A stretch of 64,000 nucleotides of DNA, taken from assembly GCF_021869535.1 (NCBI RefSeq), contig NW_026262581.1:114914771-114978770 (forward strand), in the 5' to 3' direction. Position numbers and translations under genes: made by a program. Source of the stretch: Mytilus californianus. Taxonomy: Eukaryota; Mollusca; Bivalvia; Mytilida; Mytilidae. Each line of letters begins with the position of its first letter. The first letter of the stretch is position 1. The notes under the pieces are model-generated. The model was not told the DNA's origin, made no database searches, and was given only the letters and a program-made list of their open reading frames with translations. Positions 38,701-47,488 of the stretch are shown here, in pieces.

Positions 38701-41700
38701 GGGTCGATACCATTGCTGGTGCATAGTTAGTCCCAGCTCATCATCAGCTCAGTAGTCAGTGCTTGGGTACAAACTAGATTTATAACATTCTATTCCTTAA
38801 TTCCCCATTGATAAGGTTCCACATCTCTCTTTTTGGTCATAAAGCTCATAACATTGCTTTGTTTTTATACCTCCCTGGCTTAATAATGGTTTCTTTTAAA
38901 GGTAAATCCATATAAGCACCTCAGATGCACTAAATTTACAAAGCATTATTTTCATTAAATGGGATTTTTAAACTGACCTTATTTTGATTTCACTTAATTT
39001 GTATTTAATAGATACTGGTAAAGGGGAAGCTTAGAATTACTGTTTAATTGCTTTTTCTTCAAATATCCTAAAGATTTTCTGATATTTTATGACAAAAATA
39101 CAAAGAGTAATTAAGTGTCAAATGTTTGTTCTATTCTAATGGTTATCTCTTTTTAAAAATCAATTAGTGGATGTTAAGTATGGTTACTTCAATCATTTTC
39201 TGTCACTTAATTGACAAACCACAGGTAAAATTTCACAGGTAATTGTGCGGTTATATCTTGTGTATTATTTTACTGTTTAAGAACTGAAAACAGAAGATAG
39301 TAGAGTCTTCTATTTCTGTCAAACCATGACTGAATTGTCAAGATCGAGTCCCATATCTTTGCAGTCCATCGGCTAAATTGGTTGGAGTTACGTCTTAAAG
39401 CGATATAGGAAATCAGTCTTTGTTTGACATGTCTTTCATAAATCTTCTTTTAAAATTATTGTAGAAGGTACAAACTTGCACCTGTTACTCAATCAATTTC
39501 TTATTTTATGTTCCTTTATTTAAAGAAATGCCAAAGGTGAAAATTAGAACAATAAGAGGTTATTACTTGTAACATTATAAAAAAAATACTATTAGTAGAC
39601 CACAATTACCTCAAAAATGTGATTATAACTTTGATACAGGTTTTGTACTACCCATTTAAAATAGAATAATCTGTTTTGCCTGAAGTCAACTTTTGCACAT
39701 CTCTGTCACTGAAAGAGTTTTAATCAAAGGTGTAAGTTTCATATTAAGTGATGCACCAGTAAACTAAATGTAGACAAATGTAACCTACACCAGTTTTTAT
39801 AAACACAGGTATCTCTTTGATATATTTATACAGGTAAATGCTGTTACGAATCTGGTGGGTCTTAAATTCCCATTTTACTTGTGGTTGCACATCTAAGGTG
39901 ACATTTCCTTTTAGTCTTATTGTTTTATTTTATTCTCCAGACTGAAAAATGGTATGATTGTTATCTGTTCATGAGGCTAGAATTGGCGATTATTTTACGT
40001 ACCTTAAGTAAGATCCCTGACATCAGCATTAGAGAAAACAGAATTATACGATCTACGATCAGTTTTCTTTTATCGTGTTGATCCAAGGAGTAAAAAGACA
40101 TTCCGTAATATATGTACATAATACTATAGGTTAAATGCTATTATATTAGTCTGTGTTTTGCATTATAGGCAAATTATACCATTTTGTTTAGGTGGGCCCA
40201 CCGACTGATATCTTTTTTCCAAAATATATTGGTCTTTTATGATAAATTCAACAGAACCTGATATATTTAATGATAGTCTTTAATCATTTTAAGTTGAATA
40301 CTTCTTTTATTAGCAATATGTTCCATATTTAGAGTCTCTTTAGAAATTTAAAAGTTACACTTACTCTTTGAATAATATGGATTTTATGAATTATTATTAA
40401 TCTATTGAACGTGTAATAATGTAAAATGCATTTAGATGATTTTTGATTCACTGAGTTAAAAACATGACTTGGATGAAATTGAAATATATTTTTATCTGTA
40501 AACCACAGATGATAATATGATGAAAAAGTTTACTAGGCTTATTTTTCTCTGTTTTCTAAAAATGTCCTCAGACAGTGACAGATATTAGAATTATTATTAT
40601 TGCAAGGGAGATCTGTTGTTTATAGATTAGTACTTTAGAATATCCAGTTCCTTTCAACTAATTGAGTTATTGGTGAAATATTTGAAATTGTTTAAGAAGA
40701 ATGAAATTTCTCATAGTTATTAAAGAATGAAAATGATTTGAAGTTTGAATCTTCAAGTTTAGCTTAACAATAAGTTACCGAATCCATATATTTGATAACT
40801 TTAATCTAGGTTGTAAATTATGTATCAATTCAATGTCAAGTTTTCTAATAAAGTTCTAAAAGGATCATTTTGAGTTTATTTTGGTGTTCTAATAGATATG
40901 CTACAGTTCTGCTGAGTCAGCATTAAAGTACATTCATAGTAAAGTTACGTGACTGTTAACAGTTTTAAGTTATAATTAGATTGTCATCAGGATGAAAAAA
41001 AAAACCATAATTTATTGATGATCTTAATGATTTTATACATCATAGGATGATATCTAATTTTCATACCTTTTTAGTGATATAATTATATTTTTTTATCATG
41101 GAGATCACTAATTATATGTAATTATTACACAACATTTTTCTTAAAGTATGCTCATTTAAATGATGAAAATGATTTTGTTTCAAATAGCAGTGGGACATGA
41201 AGATTACGCTTTTGATTATTACAAGGTTAATGCAGCTTAGGTTAGTGGGAGGGTTGAAAGCTCACAAACACGTTTAATCCCGCCACATTCTTCATGTACC
41301 TGTCCTAAATCTGGAGCCTGTAATTCAGTGGTTGTCTTTGGTTGCTGTCTGACATATTTGTTATGACATTGGAAGATATCTAGATAATTAATTACCAAAT
41401 ACTAACTGAATATAACAATTTAAATAAAAAAATGACTTGAAATTGATTACAACATTGAAATTATTACGAGGTTTTTATAATTGCGAATAATGCGACTGGG
41501 TGAGTATCGCAATGATAAGACATCACATTCTGATATCTGATACACATATCTGTATGCAGCTTTTTCTGAAATCACAATTGCTGATTTTGCATTTTTGTCC
41601 ATTCTTCAAAAATTGCAATAATGAATGCCCACAACAATATCTGAATTTACAGTAAATAACAAAATATAAAAATACCACCAGAATTGAACAGAATTAATCA

Positions 41701-42788
41701 AATTTAGGAAACTTTTTTTTATAAAAATTGTTTAAATGACCAACGGCATTAAAATGTCACCTTTAAACTATGATAATGATCTTTTATCATGATAACCTAA
41801 ATTGAAATTCCATGATATTTTAAAGCAAGAATAAATTACTTTATGGACATAAGTTGACATTTTTAATATAGATTTAAACATTAATATGAGAAATTTTGTG
41901 TCTTAATCTATGTTTTGTACCTATAAAAGACTTGTATGAGAGTTTCAGATCAAGTAGTTTTGTACTGTTTTGTACCAGGTTCTATTTAATGTGTTATAAA
42001 CATGTGGATTGTCCTGAGGCTGATTCCACACCAAGTTTATTCATTCATTACGATTTTAGCAAAATATTTCTGTTTTTGTTGTCTATTTAAATCAAACTGA
42101 TTATGTATGTATTATTTATGAAATTAACTTAGTACATAGTTTTTAATATGGTATCACCGGAGTTGTCAGAAAATAATCCTTAATCTTGTTTTGTCTGTTT
42201 AGTTCACTGTCTAGTCAAGATAAATTCTCTTTGGGATCAGCCTTTATAGTAAAATGATTGTATTGAAATGCAGCTGAAACTCCTTCAAATGTGCAGCTCA
42301 AGTTTTTGTCAGATTTAGATATAATATGGATTTGAAACCATGAAAATAAACTTGTACATTTTTTTGTATTACCTCAAATTGTTCTTAATTGTATTCATTA
42401 TCCCTTAAGAAACTTCTTGTCTCAGTCATAAAAAAATCAGATTGGCTTATTGACTTAAATTCTCCTCCTGTGATTTGTAAATCTTGAGTTTTAAATAAGG
42501 TTTTATGATTAATATTTGATTATTCTAATTTATTTAACCAGTATTTTTAGAGGGTTTATGATCAATAGTTTGGTAATTTTTTTAGTTACTTATTGTTAAC
42601 TAAATCTTGTTGCTTCGGACATTGAAAACCTATAAATTAATATTTGATCTGATTGTTTTACAGAATGGACCTAAAATATCAACAAATGCACACAAAACAT
42701 TGGAAGAATTTTGCAAGTGGCAGCATATACAGAATGAAGATAGTGATGATCATCCATATCATTATGACACTGCAGTATTACTTACTAG
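11719..42788 (+). CDS. ADAMTS9: ADAMTS9/20 (GON-1)-type metalloprotease, 5' part (six exons)
   Basis: This is a secreted zinc metalloprotease of the ADAMTS family; in other animals this subgroup cleaves proteoglycans such as versican and acts in tissue morphogenesis. Joined exons give 331 codons plus 2 nt with consistent phases. Residues 1-~20 are a hydrophobic signal peptide. The propeptide covers about 21-226, with SISAFG (66-71), EQCFYRGS (109-116) and a cysteine-switch-like CGV (177-179). The catalytic domain starts near residue 230 with YVEVMIAAD, then [15 protein letters not shown] and NIVVVK, and ends in the window with DTAVLLT (325-331). The NGP.IS.NA...L..FCKWQH block (291-311) points to ADAMTS9/20, not to ADAMTS1, 2 or 7. 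The expected next exons (CDTLGLAE-like, HExxH zinc site, disintegrin, TSP1 and GON domains) are not found before 64000. The subgroup call is from memory of the family, without alignment. Confidence 0.92.
11891..12213 (+). CDS. ADAMTS9: ADAMTS exon 2: N-terminal propeptide
   Basis: The acceptor TATATTTTCAG ends at 11890 and the donor CTG|GTAAGT follows 12213. It encodes residues 26-133. It contains a dibasic HINKRST (50-56), the [13 protein letters not shown] strand typical of ADAMTS propeptides, and [18 protein letters not shown] with Cys111 and Cys130, which would pair in the pro-domain. Potential N-glycosylation sites are NYT (97) and NAS (119). It is the longest exon here and the best single proof of coding in the first 16 kb. 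Confidence 0.93.
12941..13321 (-). CDS. Unclassified 126-codon antisense ORF in intron 2
   Basis: This is the second-longest open frame in the window and it lies on the strand opposite to the host gene. The DNA is less AT-rich than the surrounding intron. The peptide is basic in its first half ([20 protein letters not shown]) and later has [20 protein letters not shown]. No signal peptide, zinc finger or transposase motif was recognised, and no promoter or splice sites are evident. It may be a fragment of a mobile element whose other parts are lost. Confidence 0.2.
   Translation of the reverse strand: MSTTVMQKSGELPDCWLGGKMQIELRNMHFLWKMKVKPIRRETKNGRLRGSETVTLLELNRFHSEQNKAEITVGMDGNLKINPFCIYVDPRATTRVSFTPKSTSLRKTNVFLPTQNGKNNSIYFFV
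13797..13990 (-). repeat. Reverse copy of the ~350-bp dispersed repeat
   Basis: AATAAGAAGATGTGGTATGA followed by CTGTCAATGAGACACCTATC, CACTAGAGAC is the reverse complement of the conserved end seen at 6195-6225 and 22425-22465. The left edge is sharp; the right extent is approximate. Confidence 0.65.
14258..14580 (-). repeat. SINE-tail repeat, relative of 1938-2310
   Basis: GATTGATTGTTGCCTGTTTA then ACGTTGTCCAGTGGCAAATA and ATATTTAAGACGAGAGCAAG is the reverse complement of the SINE tail. The following 200 bp share GACCTGGAAGAAGA-like, CATTCTCCCTACACGAG and ACAAACGGACG blocks with the repeat starting at 1938. No tRNA-like head is recognisable. Confidence 0.6.
14887..14916. repeat. Diverged copy of the 1651 hairpin
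   Basis: CAAGGATTTTGTATAGCATA followed by CAAATCTTTG folds into a hairpin and closely matches the arms of the 18-bp hairpin at 1651-1690, with a shorter loop and a few mismatches. Confidence 0.55.
15411..15522 (+). pseudogene. C-terminal remnant of a non-LTR retrotransposon reverse transcriptase
   Basis: One frame reads [18 protein letters not shown]. After a one-frame shift near 15462-15464 the next frame reads [19 protein letters not shown] and stops at TAA (15520-15522). The FFPR.IRDWN motif and the SVEAFK end are characteristic of the C terminus of non-LTR retrotransposon ORF2 proteins. The frameshift and the lack of an intact RT core upstream show it is dead. The region from 15134 may be a more decayed part of the same copy. 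Confidence 0.75.
16688..16829 (+). CDS. ADAMTS9: ADAMTS exon 3: propeptide with cysteine switch
   Basis: The acceptor TATTTTCAG ends at 16687 and the donor AAAG|GTAGGA follows 16829. It encodes residues 134-180 plus the first base of codon 181. It opens with [16 protein letters not shown], which follows directly on LCNGL from exon 2 as in the family, then HYIYRHSHP and DCGVK. Cys177 in the CGV context is the likely zinc-coordinating switch cysteine that keeps the pro-enzyme inactive; this role is inferred from the family. Confidence 0.92.
18897..18914. repeat. Poly-G tract after a T-run
   Basis: A T-run is followed by about 16 G. Similar homopolymers are at 3461-3477 (G), 10677-10694 (C, followed by A) and 30851-30860 (C). 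Their exact lengths are prone to sequencing error. Confidence 0.8.
21060..21290 (+). repeat. Partial copy of the ~350-bp dispersed repeat
   Basis: It contains TATGTGCCTGTCCCAAGCAG, GGAGC, CATTGGTCTCTGG and the conserved end CATTGGCAATCATACCACAT followed by CTCCTTATTTTT. The middle of the family consensus is diverged or deleted. Confidence 0.65.
22370..22472 (+). repeat. 3' part of the ~350-bp dispersed repeat
   Basis: The stretch has GACCTATAGTTGCTAACTTC, CACGTCATTT, GTAGTTGTCTCATTGGCAAT and CATACCACATCTTATTTTTA, matching the right third of the copy at 5883-6235. Confidence 0.75.
23211..23500. repeat. Three tandem ~76-bp units plus adjacent repeat fragments
   Basis: CCCTTGGTTTTCAGTAGGGC recurs with small changes at about 23214, 23295 and 23372, each followed by TTACTTTAGTTTGTTCTGTG and TAGTGTTTTATGG. 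The spacings are about 82 and 76 bp. The array ends in GACTATTGTTTGTC, and a TTTTTAGCTCACCTGACCCA motif at about 23493-23512 looks like the edge of another common bivalve repeat. Confidence 0.7.
29019..29264 (+). CDS. Unclassified coding-like ORF inside intron 3
   Basis: It has 81 codons from ATG to TAA. Up to about residue 68 the peptide looks like a real protein: [48 protein letters not shown]. After that it becomes F/L/K-rich as expected of random AT-rich DNA. No ADAMTS resemblance was seen and it is not needed for phase continuity. A neighbouring frame upstream (28987-29065) is also open. A retrocopied exon fragment or a mobile-element remnant is possible; I do not recognise the family. 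Confidence 0.25.
   Translation: MKNSSRKINFGNTQSISDIVMKTTSRLNGCQQEQILNHTLLNVTTDPTVIARGLELLKAGNDGGVKNLCVFFTLLDLFKKN
33717..33840. repeat. 22-bp minisatellite, about five units
   Basis: Units GAGCATGGATATGCAGGTAT plus GG start at 33739, 33761, 33783 and 33805 with a strict 22-bp period, flanked by degenerate half units. Because 22 is not a multiple of three, all frames cycle through it, and it generates spurious open frames on both strands. Confidence 0.9.
34646..34793 (-). repeat. Two tandem SINE-tail copies
   Basis: GGTACAATG recurs at 34646, 34721 and 34785. Between these sit two copies of the reverse-complement SINE tail, GTCCAGTGGCAAGTATTTAC..ATTCAGGACAAC and GTCCAGTGGAAAGTATTTCA..ATTCAGGACGAC. 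The GGTACAATG flanks mark the duplicated unit of about 64-75 bp. Confidence 0.75.
36671..36915 (+). CDS. ADAMTS9: ADAMTS exon 4: propeptide linker, processing site, start of protease domain
   Basis: The acceptor TATATTTCAG ends at 36670 and the donor ATC|GTAAGT follows 36915. The first two bases complete codon 181 (G|AA, Glu), matching the phase of exon 3 across a 19.8-kb intron. Residues 181-225 form a low-complexity linker rich in E, N and S with several N-x-S sequons (193, 202, 210, 217). HIHKRST (222-228) gives the probable proprotein-convertase site after Arg226. The catalytic domain then begins: [15 protein letters not shown] and [15 protein letters not shown]. Confidence 0.93.
36916..37468 (+). 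other. Intron 4 (553 bp) of the ADAMTS gene
   Basis: Canonical GTAAGT donor and TTTCAG acceptor, phase 0. No internal feature was recognised. Confidence 0.9.
37469..37552 (+). CDS. ADAMTS9: ADAMTS exon 5: catalytic domain segment
   Basis: The acceptor ATATATTTCAG ends at 37468 and the donor CAG|GTAAGA follows 37552. The exon is 84 nt and phase 0 on both sides. It encodes residues 263-290, [20 protein letters not shown] then IVQFESEQ, which is the alpha-helix and beta-strand after ILTLMAI in ADAMTS catalytic domains. In families of this kind the acidic residues here help bind calcium. Confidence 0.93.
38690..38800 (+). repeat. Dispersed bivalve repeat with AGCAATGG hairpin
   Basis: A perfect 8-bp stem AGCAATGG/CCATTGCT (38695-38717) is followed by CTGGTGCATAGTTAGTCCCA and CAGCTCAGTAGTCAGTGCTT. 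I recognise this as a common mussel repeat with a terminal hairpin. Class unknown; the right boundary is approximate. Confidence 0.5.
41225..41365 (+). repeat. 5' part of the ~350-bp dispersed repeat
   Basis: AGGGTTGAAAGCTCACAAAC, ACGTTTAATCCCGCCACATT, CATGTACCTGTCCTAAATCT and CAGTGGTTGTCTTTGGTTGC align with the left third of the copy at 5883. The right part of the family is missing here. Confidence 0.7.
42664..42788 (+). CDS. ADAMTS9: ADAMTS exon 6: catalytic domain segment, last exon found
   Basis: The acceptor TTGTTTTACAG ends at 42663 and the donor ACTAG|GTAAGT follows 42788. It encodes residues 291-331 plus two bases of an Arg codon. The block [20 protein letters not shown] and the end DTAVLLT are diagnostic for the ADAMTS9/20 branch. 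The last 44 bases of the exon and the adjoining donor are repeated, with decay, five more times in the following intron (to about 43305). Confidence 0.93.
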
Positions 42789-43305
42789 GTAAGTGTTAAA
42801 ACAGATAAAGGCAGGCAAGACTTGTAGGCAATATGGTTACCATAGAGATGATCATCCATATCATTATGACACTGCAGTATTACTTACTAGGTAAGTGTTA
42901 AACAGATAAAGGCAGGCAAGACTTGTAGGCAATATGGTTAGCATAGAGATGATCATCCATATCATTATGACACTGCAGTTTTACTTACAAGGTAAGTGTT
43001 AAAACAACTACTGGCAGGCAAGATGATTACTATAGAGATGAACATCCATATCATTATGACACTGCAGTATGTGTTAAAAAAATACCAGCAGGCAAGAATT
43101 GTAGGCAAGATAGTTACCATATAGATGAACATTCATATCAATATACCACTGTATAGTTGCAAGGTAATTGTTGAACAGATACAGGCAAGGTTTGTAGGCA
43201 AGGTGGTTACCATAGAGATGATCATCAGTATCATATGACACTGCAGTATTACTTACAAGCTAAGTGTTGGACAGATGTGGGCAAGTCTTAGAGGCAAAGT
43301 GGTTA
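42745..43305 (+). repeat. Tandem array duplicating the end of exon 6 with its splice donor
   Basis: The unit is the last 44 bases of exon 6 (from GATGATCATCCATATCATTA) plus the first ~57 bases of the intron. Unit starts lie at 42745, 42847, 42948, 43037, about 43124 and 43217, giving periods of 102, 101, 89, 87 and 93. Copies 2 and 3 keep intact donors (GTAAGT at 42891 and 42992). Copy 4 has lost the donor. Copy 5 has GTAATT. Copy 6 has CTAAGT. Divergence increases with distance from the exon. Copies 2 and 3 are preceded by an ACCATAG/AGCATAG acceptor-like triplet context. Confidence 0.95.
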
Positions 43306-43994
43306 TTAACATTTGTTTGTCTAAACATGGGTTTTTGAACTGTGTAAAATTGGAATATAACAAGTTGAGAGTAATCTTTATGATAATATTTGACCCATCT
43401 GGTTTATTATGATTATTTAGATTGAGTATGTTTCTATCAAACATTAGAGATGATTAAATAGTGAAGCTTGGACCATATTTCCTCCATAAAATATAATGTC
43501 TGTCTGAGTATTTACATTTCTACATCAGACTTATGGATAATTTTGATTACCAGTATTTATTTAACATCTCAGTAATGAGAAAACAAGACTCTTTGATTGG
43601 CATATTGTTTGGTTTTGTTTTGAAATAAATGCTTTTGTTGCACATGATTGCAATGGTAGATGGTCAGTAGCCTTTGAAGTTTACATCTGACATTATGATT
43701 TGATTGAGAAGTTGTCAGTATGTTATGATGGACATCATAACAGTTGGCTGGTCAGTATTATTCCAAAACCTGGTCAGGTACTTCACTGGTACTAAACATG
43801 ATTGATAAAAAAGTTGTTAGTGTAATTTTATAGATCATAAAACAGGTGGTTTGTTTTGCAACATAACCTGTGCTGGGTCACTGAGCTTGGTCTTGCTTTA
43901 TTTTATGTTTCTGGTATAGATATAAAGCTTATTTCTTTTCTTGGTGAATAAAACTTAATGGAATTAAAGATTTTAATTTCTGTATAGTACTGTC

Positions 43995-45238
43995 CTGGGA
44001 CTATTATACTAACGGGACTGGAAACCGTTACACCAATCAGTGTAATAATATCAACATCACGGTTGTTAGAACGAGACTTTACCTGCGCTATTTATCGATA
44101 TGCCATATTGTTTTGACAGTGACAGCGTGCCTTGATCTTATAATTTCCGTAATTTGTTTTTTTATTTTATAGTTATTAGAAATGATAATCCTTAATATAA
44201 ACATGATTACAATAATGATAAAAGATATCTCGATCTTTGACAGTTGTTATTAATCACCAAATCCCGTCTTAAGTGTAAAAAATGACACATACAAATTGAA
44301 ATTTTCAGGATGAAAATAGCGTGGGGACAATGTGGAAAAAAGTATATGATTCATAAAATTTCTTATAACTGTTGATTGAAAAGAGATACGCAAGTTCTGT
44401 TTGTTGTAAAATCATATTTATAGGTTATAGTTTGGATTTGCCTATTTTTATTGTCACTTTTTAAAATAAAAAGTGGAATTTAAATCTCTTTCTCATTACA
44501 ACTGGAACCCACATGCGCGGCTCAAATAAATTATACTGTTCCTATAAAATTACCTACTCCTTTTTATGTGTACAATATTTTTAATATAATCAGGGTTAAT
44601 TTTGCTCAGTAATGGTCTTCTGGTGGCATTAGCATATGACTTCGTGAAAATATGTACACTAGGTTCCATAATTAGAACTAGAAAAGTAGGCCCGTTCACA
44701 TCCATATTGAAATTTTGGTGTAAACACGAAGTTCACAAAAGTTCAAAACAATGTGGCTATATCTTTATGAGACCTGGGTTACTTTTGTTATATGAATTAA
44801 TTATGAACTGAAATTGTAAACATTGTTTTTATTGCACACTTATTGTTTTTATCAGGATTAATTATGATCTGTTAACCTTTGACATGTTGTTTTCTTAGCG
44901 GTCAAGTAAAGTGCTGGCATTTCGACTACATCTGGTTTATTTTCAACACTAATATATTGACTACTTATATAATAATTTTTCGTAAACAATATATATTTTT
45001 TGCATATAAACTAATTAAATTAATAATTATCTTTTTATTTCAAATCCACCAATTTTAACAGTATTATATATATGCTGACTTGTTTGCCGAATTCTGTTGT
45101 TTACATTCATGTACCGGATGCTTATTTACTATGTGACACGATAAGCTGTCAATCAAAACAAAAATCAATAATCCGCTATCGGGGCAATGAATTCTCAACA
45201 GATCGATCAGTTTCCAGTCCCGTTAGTATAATAGTCCA
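43995..45238. mobile_element. Non-autonomous DNA transposon, 1.24 kb, 31-bp inverted termini
   Basis: The left terminus CTGGGACTATTATACTAACG GGACTGGAAAC (43995-44025) matches the reverse complement of the right terminus (45210 to about 45239) with one or two mismatches. The element is flanked by identical AGTACTGTC at 43986-43994 and 45239-45247, an 8-9 bp target-site duplication. That length fits hAT-like (8 bp) or Mutator-like (9 bp) insertion. Subterminal regions show further weak inverted similarity, and a CACTTTTTA/TAAAAAGTG hairpin lies near 44455. No transposase frame remains. Confidence 0.85.
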
Positions 45239-47303
45239 AGTACTGTCATTCAAAAAACATACATAGCTAAATTTAAAGATAAGCCATATTGTTTAAGTTC
45301 AGATACATATGTGTCCCTCTTTACATATGGTAATAACATTATAGTTCTAATGACATTGGAAGGTGTTAAATGTCAGTGGTCAAAGGTCAAGGTCACAACA
45401 TTTTGGAAAAGTTCATTATGTTTTTGGTATCACATCCAGGTACTGTCAAATAATAATAAAAACTTTTAATATTGTTGCATATAAAAACATGAATCTTATT
45501 AATACCAAAGGTATTAAAGATAAACATCACATAAAAAGATGTAGTTCAGTGGAAATGGAATACTGTTTCTTCTGTTTTCAGTTTTTCAAGTTATGCTTGT
45601 CCAGCTTTAATAAATATGGACTGAAATAAAGCATGTTTATGGTCAGTAATCAATGATCAGTATTTTGTTTCTGTAATTTAGTTTCAATGACAAGACTGTC
45701 TGATGAAGAAGAAACATACCAGTTATTTTTTTAGTTGGAGTCATGAACTATCACAGATTGAATTATACATTGGTTTCTGATTGAAAGAAAACAATGTGTT
45801 TTGTATTGAGATGTTATTAATGCTGATACAACTATTGTTTGTGGACATGCATCTTGGTCTGAATCTGTTCTTTGTCTCTGAGAAAAGTTTAGACATAGAA
45901 TTTGTGAATGAGAAGTGAAGTGACTATTTTACTATTGAGCATGTTTCTCTTTATGTATTATTCATTGGTTTTTGAAAACTAAATATTTGAATTCTTTTTT
46001 TCTGTCCTTATTGAGAAATACTGTGTTATAAAATGCCCTTTTAACTGTCACAATACTAAGGAAACTCAATATCAGAAACATACTTGAGTGTTGACATGTT
46101 CTTTGATTTGCTAAAAGGTGCTGAAAATTCCCAAAAAAAGTAATGTTTGTTTAGCAAAAGCAGTCTTATAATAGAGGAGACTATCTGGTCACTACCCTTT
46201 CTTTAGATACTGTTTTTTCCTTTTATTTCTCTCATCTGATTTACAGTAGCTCATTTTTCATGACCGAATTAAAAAGTAAACAATAAATTCCAATTTTTAT
46301 TGGGTTTTCAGAAAAATTAATTGTTAATTTTCTCCTTTCTTAGTTCACTGACATTTATTATGTTGGGTCACTGACTGAGTTGTCCACCTCTTTTCAATAT
46401 TAGAATTTTCACACCTTCAGATAGAAATCTTACCCTTGTATAAATCACGGCCTGTATTAAAATCTAGGCTATTTTATCTAAAATTTATGTTTTGATGGGT
46501 CTTGTCTCCAGCTGATGTACAGGCTATATTATAAAAGAAAGATGAAAATAAGAATGTGTGAAAACTAATGCTGATTAAGATAAGAAATTTTATGCTGTAA
46601 TAAGTATGTTCTAGTTACAAGGCTAAAGACCTCAACCCTAATTAGAGGAAGATAACAAAGAATTGTTTTTTTGCAATAAATGTAACATAAGTCAATGAAA
46701 TTGAACAAAAATCTGTGTCTGTTTCTAATGGCATTTCTTTGGCATTTATTTTTCGGTCAGAAAAAGTAGGTTAGTGACCCTTGGACCATCTTTGTGGACA
46801 TGAGATGGGTGTAATAACCACAAAATTTAAAGAATTGATGGTAATCCCTGTAGATATTATAATCCATATACCTAGATACAATATACCATTGAAAATATTC
46901 TGCTTATCACAATGATAATTAAGGGTGGACTAAACTGTCAGATTTATAACTAGTCACATGTTCATATAAGTGGATTAGAAATCCTACTTATAACACCAAG
47001 ATTATACTGTGGATACCAAACTTTCTCTCAGATATTTTGAAAGTATGGTCAAAGATTAGCATCTGTCATGAATTTCATAAACAAAGCCTTACATTTCAGT
47101 CAAAGGAATATTTTTTACTTAAATATCTAAAAGACAATTCCAGAATTCTTTATTTATTTTTAGCCTGATATCAACATTCTCACTGTTGAAATATTTTAAC
47201 AATAGTTTAATATCAATCTAGCCATACTCTGATCCAAGAAATATAAAATTTGATACTACCTTTCCAAAATGTCTTTTTACCTGAGTTACTACGTTCTACT
47301 GCA

Positions 47304-47488
47304 GCAGGTGTAGATCCAGGGTTTACAGGGAAGGGGGCATTATTGTCCTTAGGGGTAAAAAGAAACATGGTGAATATGTTTTGGTGATTTTATGATTTTA
47401 TGCACCAAAAAAAAAAAAGATCTGGTCTGATCAAACAGGGATGAACTCCCTCTACCCTCTCCACCCCCACCCGAATCCACCACTGTGC
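47304..47488. mobile_element. Diverged relative of the GGATCCGCC MITE
   Basis: The left end CAGGTGTAGATCCAG and the right end CGAATCCACCACTGTGC are recognisable versions of the termini at 1778 and 1919, in the same orientation. The interior has a G-run on the left and a C-run (CCACCCCCACCC) on the right, as in the first copy, plus an A-run. Confidence 0.55.

Larger units (their letters stand above)
37553..42663 (+). other. Intron 5 (5.1 kb) of the ADAMTS gene
   Basis: Phase 0, GTAAGA to TTTACAG. It contains an 8-bp-arm hairpin CTGTGGTC/GACCACAG (37856-37880), a repeat copy at 38690, a 12-bp palindrome GGTGGGCCCACC (40191-40202), and a partial dispersed repeat at 41225. The rest is AT-rich DNA without recognisable features. 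Confidence 0.85.

Noticed and set aside
42847-43300. Additional true coding exons made from the exon 6 copies
   Set aside because: Copies 2-6 are not followed by a compatible frame and lie in a decaying tandem array; they are treated as duplicated splice-site material unless transcripts show otherwise.
44602-45266. Short + strand ORFs within the 1.24-kb transposon, considered as transposase remnants
   Set aside because: No DDE, hAT-dimerisation or zinc-finger motif could be seen.
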